This document shows, piece by piece, positions 42,584 through 50,461 of a stretch of 64,000 nucleotides of DNA. Origin of the DNA: Thiothrix winogradskyi (GTDB lineage Bacteria > Pseudomonadota > Gammaproteobacteria > Thiotrichales > Thiotrichaceae); assembly GCF_021650935.1 (NCBI RefSeq), contig NZ_CP091244.1:1612001-1676000 (forward strand), in the 5' to 3' direction. A program made the position numbers and the translations under genes. Positions within the stretch are counted from its first letter, which is position 1. Each line of letters opens with the position of its first letter. The notes beneath the pieces are model-generated. The model searched no databases and was not told the DNA's origin. It saw only the letters and a program-made list of their open reading frames with translations.

Positions 42584-42896
42584 GCTGAAACCCTCCGATA
42601 ACCACGTTTGAGCATGTCCGCCTCAATAGCAGCAAAAGCCGCCTCACGGTTGCACTTGTGTTGATCGTGCTGATAGCAGTCGATTACCCACGGCATACGC
42701 CCACGCCCTGACCACACCACGCCTTGAAATTCATACTTGGCGGGGTAGTCCTTGAACGTGTCGCCACGGGAACACGCACGATTAGCGGTGAACCGTCGGG
42801 TTTGTACCAGTGCAAACCGCTGATAGTTGGTTCTGGCGCAACTGGTGCAACTGTTGGCAGTGCAAAAAGGTCTAGTTGATTGAGTGGCTTAGTCAC
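42580..42896 (-). pseudogene. Small conserved-looking gene with one frame break
   Basis: GTG 42896 overlaps the stop of the replication gene. The first frame reads VTKPLNQLDLFALPTVAPV to LHWYKPDGSPLIVR. Near 42776 a step of -1 opens ACSRGDTFKDYPAKYEFQG and then MPWVIDCYQHDQHKCNREAA, ending in a TGA that overlaps the next ATG. 317 nt plus one base gives 105 residues. The perfect downstream coupling argues that this is the true frame. Function unknown. Confidence 0.65.
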
Positions 42897-44857
42897 ACAT
42901 CACCTCCGATTCTTTGAGCGTGGGAAGTTGTTCCAACGAGTCCGAGGGGCGGTGAACCGCCCAAAGAGGAAGAGGAGGAGGGGGAGAACATGACGATTCC
43001 GGCGCGTTCTGCCAGCTTGTGCAGCTTGCCTTGTGTCTTGGCTTGATCAATCACGCCTTGAATATCGTCGCTGAAGGTCGGGGACAGGTCTGATTTTTTG
43101 GTGTCGGATTCACGAAGGAACTTTTGCACGAGCAACTTGTTCAGCGAGCCGATGTTCAGCAGATACCAATCTTTCAGGCGGGTGCGGATTTCTGCATCTT
43201 CCACGAGCAAACCGCGTACCTGATTGATGACTTCGCCGTATTGGTTGTGGGCATCGGTGGCGGTTTCTGCATCCTGCTTGGGTTGGCGCATCATGCGAAT
43301 AGGACGTTCACGAGCGGAACATGCCGCGCCGCCGTTGATTTCGGTGTATGCCTTCCAGTCTTTGGCGTGTGCCGCTTGGCGGGCGGATTCGAGCAGGGGG
43401 TTCTCTTGTGCGTCGGTGATGCGGCGCAATTCGCGCCACGCCATGACGCTGGGGGCATTCCAGAAAGCGTACTGACGCAAGCCCCACACGGATTTTCTAG
43501 CCATGATTTTGATAATGGTTTGATCGGATGGGACGCCCGCTTGTAAATCATCCCAGTCTGCACCGGTTAAGCCCTTGGTGATGTATTTCACCATGTAGCT
43601 CACCATGCCCGCCGCGCTGGTCATGATTTTGAAACTGAGGCGACGTTCATTCGCGCCACGTTCGGTGGCGTCACGCGCTAGACCATAGACACATGCGCCT
43701 TTTTTGGTGAGCCGGTCAGTGTGCGCACCTCTGAGTGCTTTGTTATAGAAAATTTCAACGGCGCGTTGCACATCTTTGGACTTTACCCATATAGCGTAAT
43801 GGTAGTGACTCACACCGTCATGATGGGTTTCATCCATGCGGAATCCGTAGCCGTCGATAGGGCGGATGTGCTTCGTTTTGCGCTTCCATGCGGTCTGGGT
43901 GAGCTTCCATGTTTCTTGCAACCAGTCCCGCGCATCGGCTGGGGTTTTGCTGGGGTCATAGTTGCGGTTTAGCTCCAACGTGCTGTTGGTGCGGGTGCTG
44001 TAGCGATGGAAACGTGATGGGGTGGTGAGGGTGAAAAACACACCTACCCATGATTCTGGTTCAGCAGACGCAAACACATTGAGTTCCGGGAGGTCTGCCA
44101 ATGCGCCGCCGCGTTTGCCGGTGGTCATGTGTTCCGGCTGTGCGTCGACAATATCAGCCGACACGTAGGCGTCACTGGCGATGGCTGACATTCCGTTAAC
44201 CCGAACCATGAATTCAGCAAACTTGATGAATGCCGCCGTGTGTTCGCTGTCAGCGTCATCTAGGCTGATTTCGTCGCCTTCATTGGAAATCAGCACGGCT
44301 TGCTTTTTCCATGCTTCCAGCAGCGTTTGACGGTACTGGTAATTATCAACCGCCTCTTGGGATGCGTAGGGGGAGGCGTCTTTGCTAACGTTGCCAGCGC
44401 GGATTTGCGCGGCTTCTGCATCACGGCGGTGTTTTTTGGTGCGTTGCGCATCCCACCACTCAACTGAACAGAGGCGCGATTTTACTGATGCTTGGCTGTT
44501 TTTCTGGTGTGGGTCAGTTTCCACTTTGGGGTAAGTGGGGACGCGCACACCTTGACCACGCGCCCATTCTGCGGTGGTGTCCAGATCGGCAATTTGCAGC
44601 ATTTTGGCGGCTGTGAGTGCGAGGCGGTGTTTGGCTTCTAAGCGTTTGTCGCCTGATGCGAGGGTCAGGGAATTGATGGTTTCCCGGAACCATAGGTTAG
44701 TGTTCCGGCGGCGCTCACCTTCGTGTTGGGTGTCGGTGTTGCTCAGGTAGCGGTCAGCGTATTGCGCCCGCACGATTGCATGGAAGTCTTCGGGGATTTT
44801 GGCAAGTTGCTTGTCAATCCATACGCCGTCATGCAGGTGATGGGTGAGGTTAGCCAT
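42893..44857 (-). CDS. Phage GPA-type HUH replication endonuclease
   Basis: 654 residues. WVGVFFTLTTPSRFHRYS (motif I), HHDGVSHYHYAIWV (HUH metal-binding motif II, about 345-358) and YMVKYITKG (tyrosine pair Y-x3-Y, about 425) define the P2 gpA-like rolling-circle replication family. It nicks the origin and joins covalently through Tyr. A Ser-rich segment (SPSSSSSLGGSPP) is near the C-terminus. The start overlaps the upstream gene by 8 bp. This gives the element its own replication. Confidence 0.9.
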   Translation of the reverse strand: MANLTHHLHDGVWIDKQLAKIPEDFHAIVRAQYADRYLSNTDTQHEGERRRNTNLWFRETINSLTLASGDKRLEAKHRLALTAAKMLQIADLDTTAEWARGQGVRVPTYPKVETDPHQKNSQASVKSRLCSVEWWDAQRTKKHRRDAEAAQIRAGNVSKDASPYASQEAVDNYQYRQTLLEAWKKQAVLISNEGDEISLDDADSEHTAAFIKFAEFMVRVNGMSAIASDAYVSADIVDAQPEHMTTGKRGGALADLPELNVFASAEPESWVGVFFTLTTPSRFHRYSTRTNSTLELNRNYDPSKTPADARDWLQETWKLTQTAWKRKTKHIRPIDGYGFRMDETHHDGVSHYHYAIWVKSKDVQRAVEIFYNKALRGAHTDRLTKKGACVYGLARDATERGANERRLSFKIMTSAAGMVSYMVKYITKGLTGADWDDLQAGVPSDQTIIKIMARKSVWGLRQYAFWNAPSVMAWRELRRITDAQENPLLESARQAAHAKDWKAYTEINGGAACSARERPIRMMRQPKQDAETATDAHNQYGEVINQVRGLLVEDAEIRTRLKDWYLLNIGSLNKLLVQKFLRESDTKKSDLSPTFSDDIQGVIDQAKTQGKLHKLAERAGIVMFSPSSSSSLGGSPPLGLVGTTSHAQRIGGDV

Positions 44858-45056
44858 GAGTGTTACCCTCCATTTCGCGCTTCAAGCCGGTGCGGATTTC
44901 GTCAAGTTCATCCAAGATCAGCATGATGGTGGTGAGCATTTCTTCCTTGCGTAGATCGGTGCAGTAGTCATTGGTAGCGCCTTTCGCGAAGATAGCCAAT
45001 GATGACGCGCCGCTTCTTTTGAGTTGCTCTAACAGGGTGATGATTTCAGGATTCAT
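44850..45056 (-). CDS. Small helical protein of the replication operon
   Basis: 68 residues from ATG 45056 (MNPEIITLLEQLKRSGASSL). It overlaps its neighbours on both sides by 4-8 bp. Two amphipathic helices, acidic. Unrecognised. Confidence 0.6.
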   Translation of the reverse strand: MNPEIITLLEQLKRSGASSLAIFAKGATNDYCTDLRKEEMLTTIMLILDELDEIRTGLKREMEGNTHG

Positions 45057-45241
45057 AGCGCCACCTCTGCATTCAGCACGTTGCGATTCAGCCAAGACAC
45101 CCACAGACGCGCTACGAAGTGGGTAGGGTTGGCGGGGTTGGCTTCGGATTTGCGGCGCTGGATTTCTTCATGCACCAGCTTCACACGGTCTTGAAAGGGG
45201 ATTGGGGCGACGATTGCGCCGGTAGTGGTTGGGTTAGCCAT
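45053..45241 (-). CDS. Small hypothetical protein of the replication operon
   Basis: 62 residues (MANPTTTGAIVAPIPFQDRV...HFVARLWVSWLNRNVLNAEV). Stop and next start overlap as ATGA. Unrecognised; the coupling shows it is translated with AlpA and Rep. Confidence 0.6.
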   Translation of the reverse strand: MANPTTTGAIVAPIPFQDRVKLVHEEIQRRKSEANPANPTHFVARLWVSWLNRNVLNAEVAL

Positions 45242-45524
45242 GATTCACCCCGCTTGCCTTATTAACCAGCGTCAATACGGTGGCATGAATGGGCTTGTAG
45301 TCGCCCTTCACATAGGCTTGCAGGTCTGAGTAACGCCACTGACTAATGGCGGTGTGGGTTTCGGCTTGCTTGGGAAACCTGCCATCACGTATAGCCTTGT
45401 AGATGGTGCTTTTCTTTAAGCCGACGATTGCCATTACTTCAGTAAGGCGGCATAGACGATCTCCAGCGGGGGCGCTAACCATGGTGGTTGGTGCTTTTGG
45501 TTTGCGGGGTTTTTGCAGGCTCAT
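45234..45524 (-). CDS. AlpA-family DNA-binding regulator
   Basis: 96 residues. The helix-turn-helix CRLTEVMAIVGLKKSTIYKAI followed by DGRFPKQ and SQWRYSDLQAYV is the AlpA/MerR-like signature of phage and satellite regulators and excisionases. The N-terminal 20 residues are basic. Second gene of the Rep operon. Confidence 0.88.
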   Translation of the reverse strand: MSLQKPRKPKAPTTMVSAPAGDRLCRLTEVMAIVGLKKSTIYKAIRDGRFPKQAETHTAISQWRYSDLQAYVKGDYKPIHATVLTLVNKASGVNHG

Positions 45525-45883
45525 ACAGCACCTCCAAACACGCCGTTAATGAAGCTCACGGCTTCAGGCAGGGTGTCAAAGTCGGCTGTTTCCATGTTGA
45601 TACCGTGGCGGGTTTGGCGATGGTAGGCCACGTCGACGAATTCACAGCGCAAGCCGGTTTCGGTGCTGTGGTGGTAGCCGGGAAGAATCCACGCCACGGG
45701 GTTGCTGTGGTGGTAAGCGGTAATACTGCCATCACTGCCCAACAATAATTGCAAGCCGTTTGCAGCTTTTGCGTGGCGCTTGGGTGGTTTGGCGATGGGG
45801 AAGGGGGAACCAGTAGGCAACAGACGTGCAAGCGCCTGTAGGGGATTGTGGGCGGATGCGCCCATGCTGATAGATGCGTTCAT
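45521..45883 (-). CDS. Hypothetical protein, first gene of Rep operon
   Basis: 120 residues from MNASISMGASAHNPLQAL; earlier in-frame codons to 46003 have no support. The middle part (LLLGSDGSITAYHHSNPVAWILPGYHHS) reads as a small beta-rich domain. The stop overlaps the alpA ATG. Unrecognised. Confidence 0.6.
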   Translation of the reverse strand: MNASISMGASAHNPLQALARLLPTGSPFPIAKPPKRHAKAANGLQLLLGSDGSITAYHHSNPVAWILPGYHHSTETGLRCEFVDVAYHRQTRHGINMETADFDTLPEAVSFINGVFGGAV

Positions 45884-46029
45884 CGTTTCGTACTCGTAAG
45901 ATTTTTGAATTGGGCAAATATTGCCGGGTACTTCAATCGTCCTTACGGAAACGACGCGCTTGTTTCGGTTTTCACCGTCTTGTAGTCCACGCATACCCGG
46001 CATTAACCGCTGTTGCGCATCCTACAGGC

Positions 46030-46058
46030 GAAAAAAAACCGCCGTGCGTGTGGGCGGT
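46030..46058 (-). terminator. Strong terminator on minus strand
   Basis: ACCGCCCACACGCACGGCGG followed by eight Ts. It ends transcription coming from the 46367 gene or a shorter RNA upstream, and insulates the Rep operon. Confidence 0.85.
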
Positions 46059-46241
46059 CTTGCCGCCGTAAGAGGGATTGAAGTCCCAGAATTTTGCTGT
46101 TTGCTGCCTGATCTTTCAGACTGCCCGATAAGCATAGGGCAAAAGCGGGCTTATATGCAAATCGGATTCATGGATTGAAAATTCCGCTTGTGTGCGGTTT
46201 TCACGATTGATGCGCACGGGGGCGCTTGGTGTATACTCGCA

Positions 46242-46356
46242 TTGTTGATACACGATGATTTTCCTTTGGTCGTTTCAGCATTTGGTTGAAGGTGTTTCCA
46301 GCACCGACAACCCACCAATCAAGCCGTTATGTATTTCCAGTACGTAGCGGCTTTTT
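46242..46356 (+). ncRNA. Candidate small RNA 1
   Basis: TTGATG (46207) and GTGTATACT (-10 at 46232-46237, 19-bp spacer) precede, and a hairpin AAGCCG...CGGCTTTTT (46321-46355) ends, a 115-nt plus-strand unit. It also has room for a 30-codon frame (ATG 46255, MIFLWSFQHLVEGVSS...), so it could be a short mRNA. Start is inferred from the -10 box. Confidence 0.4.
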
Positions 46357-46366
46357 CATTTCCGGG

Positions 46367-46627
46367 TTAGGCGGCTTTCAGGTTGCGGGTTGGAAAGCCT
46401 AGGGCTTCACGCTTTGCCTTGCGCTCTTCATTGGCTCTTTTTCCCTCTTCTTTGCGGTGCTTAATACCTTGCAGAAAGTAGGTTGCCTGTTGTGACGGGG
46501 TGCGGGTGTTGCGGTCGGCTTGATCTTCCAGCCAGTCGGCAAGTTCGCCCGTAAGCGTGAACCTTTGCGGTGTTTGATTGTTTGGGATGTTTGCGTCTTG
46601 TCGCTCTGTTTTATGGCATATCCACAA
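46367..46627 (-). CDS. Small hypothetical DNA-binding-like protein
   Basis: 86 residues. PQRFTLTGELADWLEDQADRN has a strand-helix layout like ribbon-helix-helix proteins, followed by a long charged helix (HRKEEGKRANEERKAKREAL). Start at 46627 is the only Met. Unrecognised. Confidence 0.5.
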   Translation of the reverse strand: MWICHKTERQDANIPNNQTPQRFTLTGELADWLEDQADRNTRTPSQQATYFLQGIKHRKEEGKRANEERKAKREALGFPTRNLKAA

Positions 46628-46814
46628 GAGCGGTAGGCGCTATTTTCACATTCCGCCCCTTATCAGGACTCGAATAAACTCTTGAAAGCCGCGCCATGCA
46701 CAGGCTTTCGTTTTTTCGCTTGAATTTTTACCCGCTTTTTTACCCGCTTTCATATCAGGCTTGCATAAATTCGGGGTCTAGCACTTGCTCAAAGTTCCAC
46801 TGTCATATTTTTAG

Positions 46815-47360
46815 TTAGCGTTCGATGCTTTGGTTTATCAGTGTCCAAGCGTGTGCCTTCTCACCTGCCGTTAATTCCCCCGATTCGCTGCCATCAAGGT
46901 TGAATCGGTGAAAGCCGTTCACCGCGTTTAGCAAGTATTGGCGGTGATGGGTGTGGTAGTGCAACATCTTGCTTACTACGCGCTTACTTGCGGATAAGTG
47001 CAAGTCGGCAATGTGGCGGAATATCTGCTTTTCAATGCCTAGGGCAAGGGGCAAGCGTTCACGCCAGATGGTGAAGTTGTTAAGGCTATCGGATAGCTCA
47101 CGCGCCCTTAATTCACTTGGGGGCGTTTTGGGTGGTTTGGGTGGCTGTCTTGGTTTGCGCTTGGCTTTTGCGGGTTTCGGTTTGGGCTTCTCAAACTTGC
47201 CAGGACGGGTGAGGTTTGCCGCTGGCAATTGATCACGGGTAATGATGCGTTTGCCGGTGCGCTTCACTACGTTACCCCCCACTTCGGTGGTAGGTGTGCC
47301 AGTGTTGGCAGGCTTGCGCGTGATGCTGATGGTTTTACGCGGTGGCGTTGGGTCGTTCAT
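46815..47360 (-). CDS. FinO/ProQ-family RNA chaperone
   Basis: 181 residues. A basic Pro/Lys-rich N-terminal tail (about 1-85, KPKPKPAKAKRKPRQPPKPP) leads to a FinO/ProQ domain (about 95-175): RLPLALGIEKQIFRHIADLH, KMLHYHTHHRQYLLNAVNG and RFNLDGSESGELTAGEKAHA with the conserved RxxLDG-type turn. These proteins bind structured RNAs and stabilise small RNAs. It lies near two candidate small RNAs in the same element. Confidence 0.82.
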   Translation of the reverse strand: MNDPTPPRKTISITRKPANTGTPTTEVGGNVVKRTGKRIITRDQLPAANLTRPGKFEKPKPKPAKAKRKPRQPPKPPKTPPSELRARELSDSLNNFTIWRERLPLALGIEKQIFRHIADLHLSASKRVVSKMLHYHTHHRQYLLNAVNGFHRFNLDGSESGELTAGEKAHAWTLINQSIER

Positions 47361-47619
47361 ATTGTGGACTCGCTACAGGTTGGCAAGGTTTTCCATGATC
47401 ATTTTGCCGACGTTGGCAATATGGTCACGGTGTTGTATTGCGGGAAGTGTAACAGCCTTGCACGGGGTAAAAATACAATTCAATTGCAAATCCACATCCC
47501 ACCAGTTCCCGATTCTTCCCGCTTTATCCCGATGGATGTTGAACAATGTAGTAGGTTACTCACCACCTTTTTCCCGACCTGACAGACTTAAGTACGCCCG
47601 TCTTTCAATAGGATAAAAC

Positions 47620-47958
47620 ATGAACACCCCAGCAAATAACACTGCATGGCCTGAAACCCTGTTGGCTATCAGCGACCATTTCGCGGCATTCTTTCAGCGT
47701 TATGGAATGCCCTCGGCAAAGTCTCAGGAAATGGCTGAAGCCGCCGCTATTGAACTCTCTGAAGTGTTTGGGGGAATACAGGTATACCTTCCCCGTGGTG
47801 ATGCGATAAGGCGCGAACTCAGGGATATTTCCATAGCCCGCCGCCTTGGTGCTGAATCGTGTCAATCATTGGCGATGGAATACAAGCTTTCACAGAAGCA
47901 GATATGGGAAATCACCCGTAAGCAGCGAGAAAAACACCGCCGCCATTTTCAAGAATGA
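47620..47958 (+). CDS. Mor transcription activator family protein
   Basis: 112 residues. GGIQVYLPRGDAIRRELRDI is the Mor/C dimerisation strand-helix signature and LAMEYKLSQKQIWEITRKQR the HTH. ATAGGA precedes the ATG. Mor switches on middle genes in Mu-like phages. It is divergent from the FinO gene and overlaps the 3' end of the next minus-strand gene by 10 bp. Confidence 0.88.
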   Translation: MNTPANNTAWPETLLAISDHFAAFFQRYGMPSAKSQEMAEAAAIELSEVFGGIQVYLPRGDAIRRELRDISIARRLGAESCQSLAMEYKLSQKQIWEITRKQREKHRRHFQE

Positions 47959-48296
47959 GGAACCGCGTTTTTTATCTCTCTAAGCGTTTCCGTTGAAATA
48001 CCTACTCCTTTTTCTCTAACAATGTGTTTGACCAAGATGATGTCAAACACCTTTGCAGCCATGCTTGCCTGCCCTGAAAGTAACTGCATCACCGCGTCAA
48101 GTTCCAAGTCTGCGACGCTTGCGCCCCCATACGGTCGACTCCCTATAGCAGCCGATAATGCTTTCATGGTGTTTGAGGTGCATTCAAGCTGCCATTGCCC
48201 GAACTCGATTAGATCGCGCTCATCATCTTCATGGTGAAGGGTTGCGCCGTATTCTTGTGCGAATAAACTTGCCGCCGTCTCTGGTGTAATCTTCAT
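47949..48296 (-). CDS. Hypothetical element protein
   Basis: 115 residues, convergent with the Mor gene. Helical, acidic (LHHEDDERDLIEFGQWQLEC); ADLELDAVMQLLSGQASMAAK may be a helical pair. Unrecognised. Confidence 0.55.
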   Translation of the reverse strand: MKITPETAASLFAQEYGATLHHEDDERDLIEFGQWQLECTSNTMKALSAAIGSRPYGGASVADLELDAVMQLLSGQASMAAKVFDIILVKHIVREKGVGISTETLREIKNAVPHS

Positions 48297-48643
48297 CTGA
48301 ACCCCTGTTGATTGCCTACTGAATGCCCTTTAAGCCCGCGAAAACACGCACAGAAAAGTGCTTCCCGGTAATTATCGGGCGATTCTATCAGGGAATAATA
48401 AACGGCTGTAATGGGTTTCTGTCTTATTTTGTAATGGTTGGCGGGTTATGTATTCAGGGAACCCCATCCGAAGATGGGGCGTAGAAAATCAAGCGATTGA
48501 TCAAACACCCTTTCTGTCTTGTTCCCCTTGGGTGTATTCCTTGCCAAGCCTACCCGCTGAAACGCTTGCCCTGTAAGGCGTTGCCCGTGTTCAGGGGTAG
48601 GGAAACTACAACACGACTATGACCACAACTATAGCTTAAAATG
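48297..48643. other. Gap with a UUCG hairpin
   Basis: No gene seen in 347 bp. On the minus strand a 7-bp stem CCCCATC-TTCG-GATGGGG (48462-48479) has the very stable UUCG loop; the T run after it is weak. It may end the transcript of the 48644 gene or be part of a structured RNA. Confidence 0.4.
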
Positions 48644-49102
48644 TCAGGGTGGCTTAATGCCCTTCAGTTCATCCACTACCGAATACTGCAAGGCTTGCGG
48701 TATGGGTTTGCGTTTTGAATCGTGCTTCACATCACGCACTACGCCCACCACCACATGGGAACCGAGCAAATGCAGGGGTAAACGATCAGGGCGAAACTTT
48801 CCCACTGGTTCACCTGCCAATTCCATCACGGTGTAAAACTCACGCGCTAGGTCTGAGCATTTGCCAGCATAAAAGCCGCCCTTCTTTCCGAGCTTTCCAA
48901 TCAGGTGTTTGGCGTTGTAGTGGCGGGCAAGTCGAACCCCGAAGGCTTCGCCATAGCTCACCACTTCAAACCATACGCTCACTTTGCCAGTATTGAAACG
49001 GCGCTTGGTTTCCCAGTGGGTGAAGCGTAGGGCATACGCCCCCGGCTCCACCCTTGGGTATTCCTCTTGCTCATGCTCGGGAAAAGGTATTACATTGCGC
49101 AC
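48644..49102 (-). CDS. Hypothetical phage-type protein
   Basis: 152 residues. EEYPRVEPGAYALRFTHWET, KVSVWFEVVSYGEAFGVRLARHY and LGSHVVVGVVRDVKHDSKRK give alternating strands that recall OB-fold-like proteins found beside phage replication genes. I cannot name a family. It may bind DNA. Confidence 0.6.
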   Translation of the reverse strand: MRNVIPFPEHEQEEYPRVEPGAYALRFTHWETKRRFNTGKVSVWFEVVSYGEAFGVRLARHYNAKHLIGKLGKKGGFYAGKCSDLAREFYTVMELAGEPVGKFRPDRLPLHLLGSHVVVGVVRDVKHDSKRKPIPQALQYSVVDELKGIKPP

Positions 49103-49224
49103 CTTCGCCCCCCGTTAATGCCGTTGGCAAGTATTTCGGGGTGTGCTATTGTCGGCTTTCCCCAGCCGTAGAACATCAAGCGCCCCCCATGAAAGCCCCT
49201 CATTGCCCGTGAGGGGTTTTTCAT
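49090..49224 (-). CDS. Short overlapping reading frame, uncertain
   Basis: 44 codons (MKNPSRAMRGFHGGRLMFYG...), overlapping the next gene's start by 13 bp. It is fully antisense to the candidate small RNA at 49159-49221, whose signals are stronger, so the frame may be non-coding. Confidence 0.25.
   Translation of the reverse strand: MKNPSRAMRGFHGGRLMFYGWGKPTIAHPEILANGINGGRRCAM
49124..49152 (+). promoter_or_regulatory. Promoter of candidate small RNA 2
   Basis: TTGGCA (49124-49129), 17-bp spacer, extended -10 TGCTATTGT (49144-49152). Very good match on the plus strand within an otherwise minus-strand gene set. Confidence 0.6.
49159..49221 (+). ncRNA. Candidate small RNA 2
   Basis: A 63-nt unit between the promoter at 49124 and a perfect terminator (CCCCTCA-TTGCCCG-TGAGGGGTTTTT, 49196-49221). 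A short hairpin GGCT-TTCCCC-AGCC lies near its 5' end. It is antisense to the reading frame at 49090. The RNA start is inferred. Confidence 0.5.
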
Positions 49225-49412
49225 TTTGGTGGCTCCCATCCCTTTGGGTCTTGCTGCCACTTCAAAAGCTCCGATTCTTTCCACCAAACAGCACGCCCGC
49301 CATTGCCAGTACGCTTAGGGAATCGTCCGGCTTTCTCCCATTTGGTGACAGTTCCATAACAAACGCCCGCTATTTTCAGCATTTCAGGCTTTCTAACATT
49401 CCGGTCTTGCAT
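49221..49412 (-). CDS. AlpA-like regulator
   Basis: 63 residues. MLKIAGVCYGTVTKWEKAGRFPKR, GRAVWWKESELLKWQ is a compact winged HTH of the AlpA/MerR type. Possible excisionase, given its position near the integrase. Second AlpA-type gene of the element. Confidence 0.8.
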   Translation of the reverse strand: MQDRNVRKPEMLKIAGVCYGTVTKWEKAGRFPKRTGNGGRAVWWKESELLKWQQDPKGWEPPK

Positions 49413-49501
49413 GTCTATACTTCTCTATAGGTCTTGTTAAACACAAGACCATTCTCAACAAGTCATGCACTCTAAAAACGGTACAATTCCGGTACACCGA
49501 A

Positions 49502-50323
49502 TTATTCTTTTTGCGCTACAGGCGATTCAAGGCTTGACGGCTTGCGCCCCCGTTTCAGCACACATATTTTCTTCTTTGCTTGTTGTTTCCAAAATACCTG
49601 GAATGTTTCAAACCCTATGCCCGCAAATAGCGCCGGGTCACGTTTGGCAAGTTGTGCGTGTGCATCATCCATGCTGATAAACACCTTGCCGCCGCGTTCC
49701 ACCATCAAGGCGCTTAGAGACTCTTCCCTTAATTCTTGCGCTGTTTTCTCTTTGGGTGCTGGCAATTTACAAACGCCGCCGCCCCGTATGTAATCCCTGA
49801 AGCGTTGTAACTGCCCAATCTCCAGTAGTTTCGATGAACTTACGCCGTATTCAGCCTGTAAGTAATCACGGTATTTACTATCCGCAATCCCAAGGGCTTT
49901 AACCTTCAGGTGAATTTCCCCTAGCATTGCGTTACGCGCCGCATCTGGGTCTACATCCCTAAAGCGGTTAGTGTTCCTAAGTTTCCCTATCTCAGAGCGT
50001 ATAAATTCCACCCCGCGCTCAAAGTCACACATAGGATAGTCATCGAGCCGCCCCGCCCCCGCCTTCCCTATGCTCTTTGCTTGACTAAAAAGCCGCTTAT
50101 ATGCGCCGCCGTAATTTATCGGTTTCCCCGCTAAGCCCGACACATTTACCCATTCGTCAATCATTGCCTTGAATTCTGCCCGTTGCCCCGGTGATATTGC
50201 GCCCTCCACGGGTGGTGATACCTGCTTTACTATTTTTGGTCTGATGATTACGCGCCCCTCTGATTCAACATTCACAGAGGTTTTCCCGCCCGTCTTCAGA
50301 TAAACAACATTACTTCCCGCCAC
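49502..50323 (-). CDS. GemA-like phage regulatory protein
   Basis: 273 residues. The middle (about 125-175, GEIHLKVKALGIADSKYRDYL and SSKLLEIGQLQRFRDYIRGG) fits the gp16/GemA (DUF1018) motif of Mu-like phages. The N-terminal part has ISPGQRAEFKAMIDEWV and a Tyr/Gly stretch; the C-terminal part is helical and basic. Mu GemA alters host supercoiling and gene expression. Together with Mor it gives the element a Mu-like regulatory flavour. Confidence 0.6.
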   Translation of the reverse strand: MAGSNVVYLKTGGKTSVNVESEGRVIIRPKIVKQVSPPVEGAISPGQRAEFKAMIDEWVNVSGLAGKPINYGGAYKRLFSQAKSIGKAGAGRLDDYPMCDFERGVEFIRSEIGKLRNTNRFRDVDPDAARNAMLGEIHLKVKALGIADSKYRDYLQAEYGVSSSKLLEIGQLQRFRDYIRGGGVCKLPAPKEKTAQELREESLSALMVERGGKVFISMDDAHAQLAKRDPALFAGIGFETFQVFWKQQAKKKICVLKRGRKPSSLESPVAQKE

Positions 50324-50461
50324 ACTTTCCAGCCTTTAATTAGCGAACAAAAAACGAACCTACACCACAAAACCAAGAGAATACAGGCGATAAAACCGCA
50401 CAATAAACGCCATTCAATACACAAAACCGCTTATTTCATATACTGCAATTGCACTACAGAA

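Larger units (their letters stand above)
45884..46366. other. Regulatory gap of the element
   Basis: 483 bp without a supported protein gene. It contains the leader of the Rep operon, a minus-strand terminator (46030-46058) and a plus-strand promoter-terminator unit (46207-46356) described separately. Confidence 0.6.
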
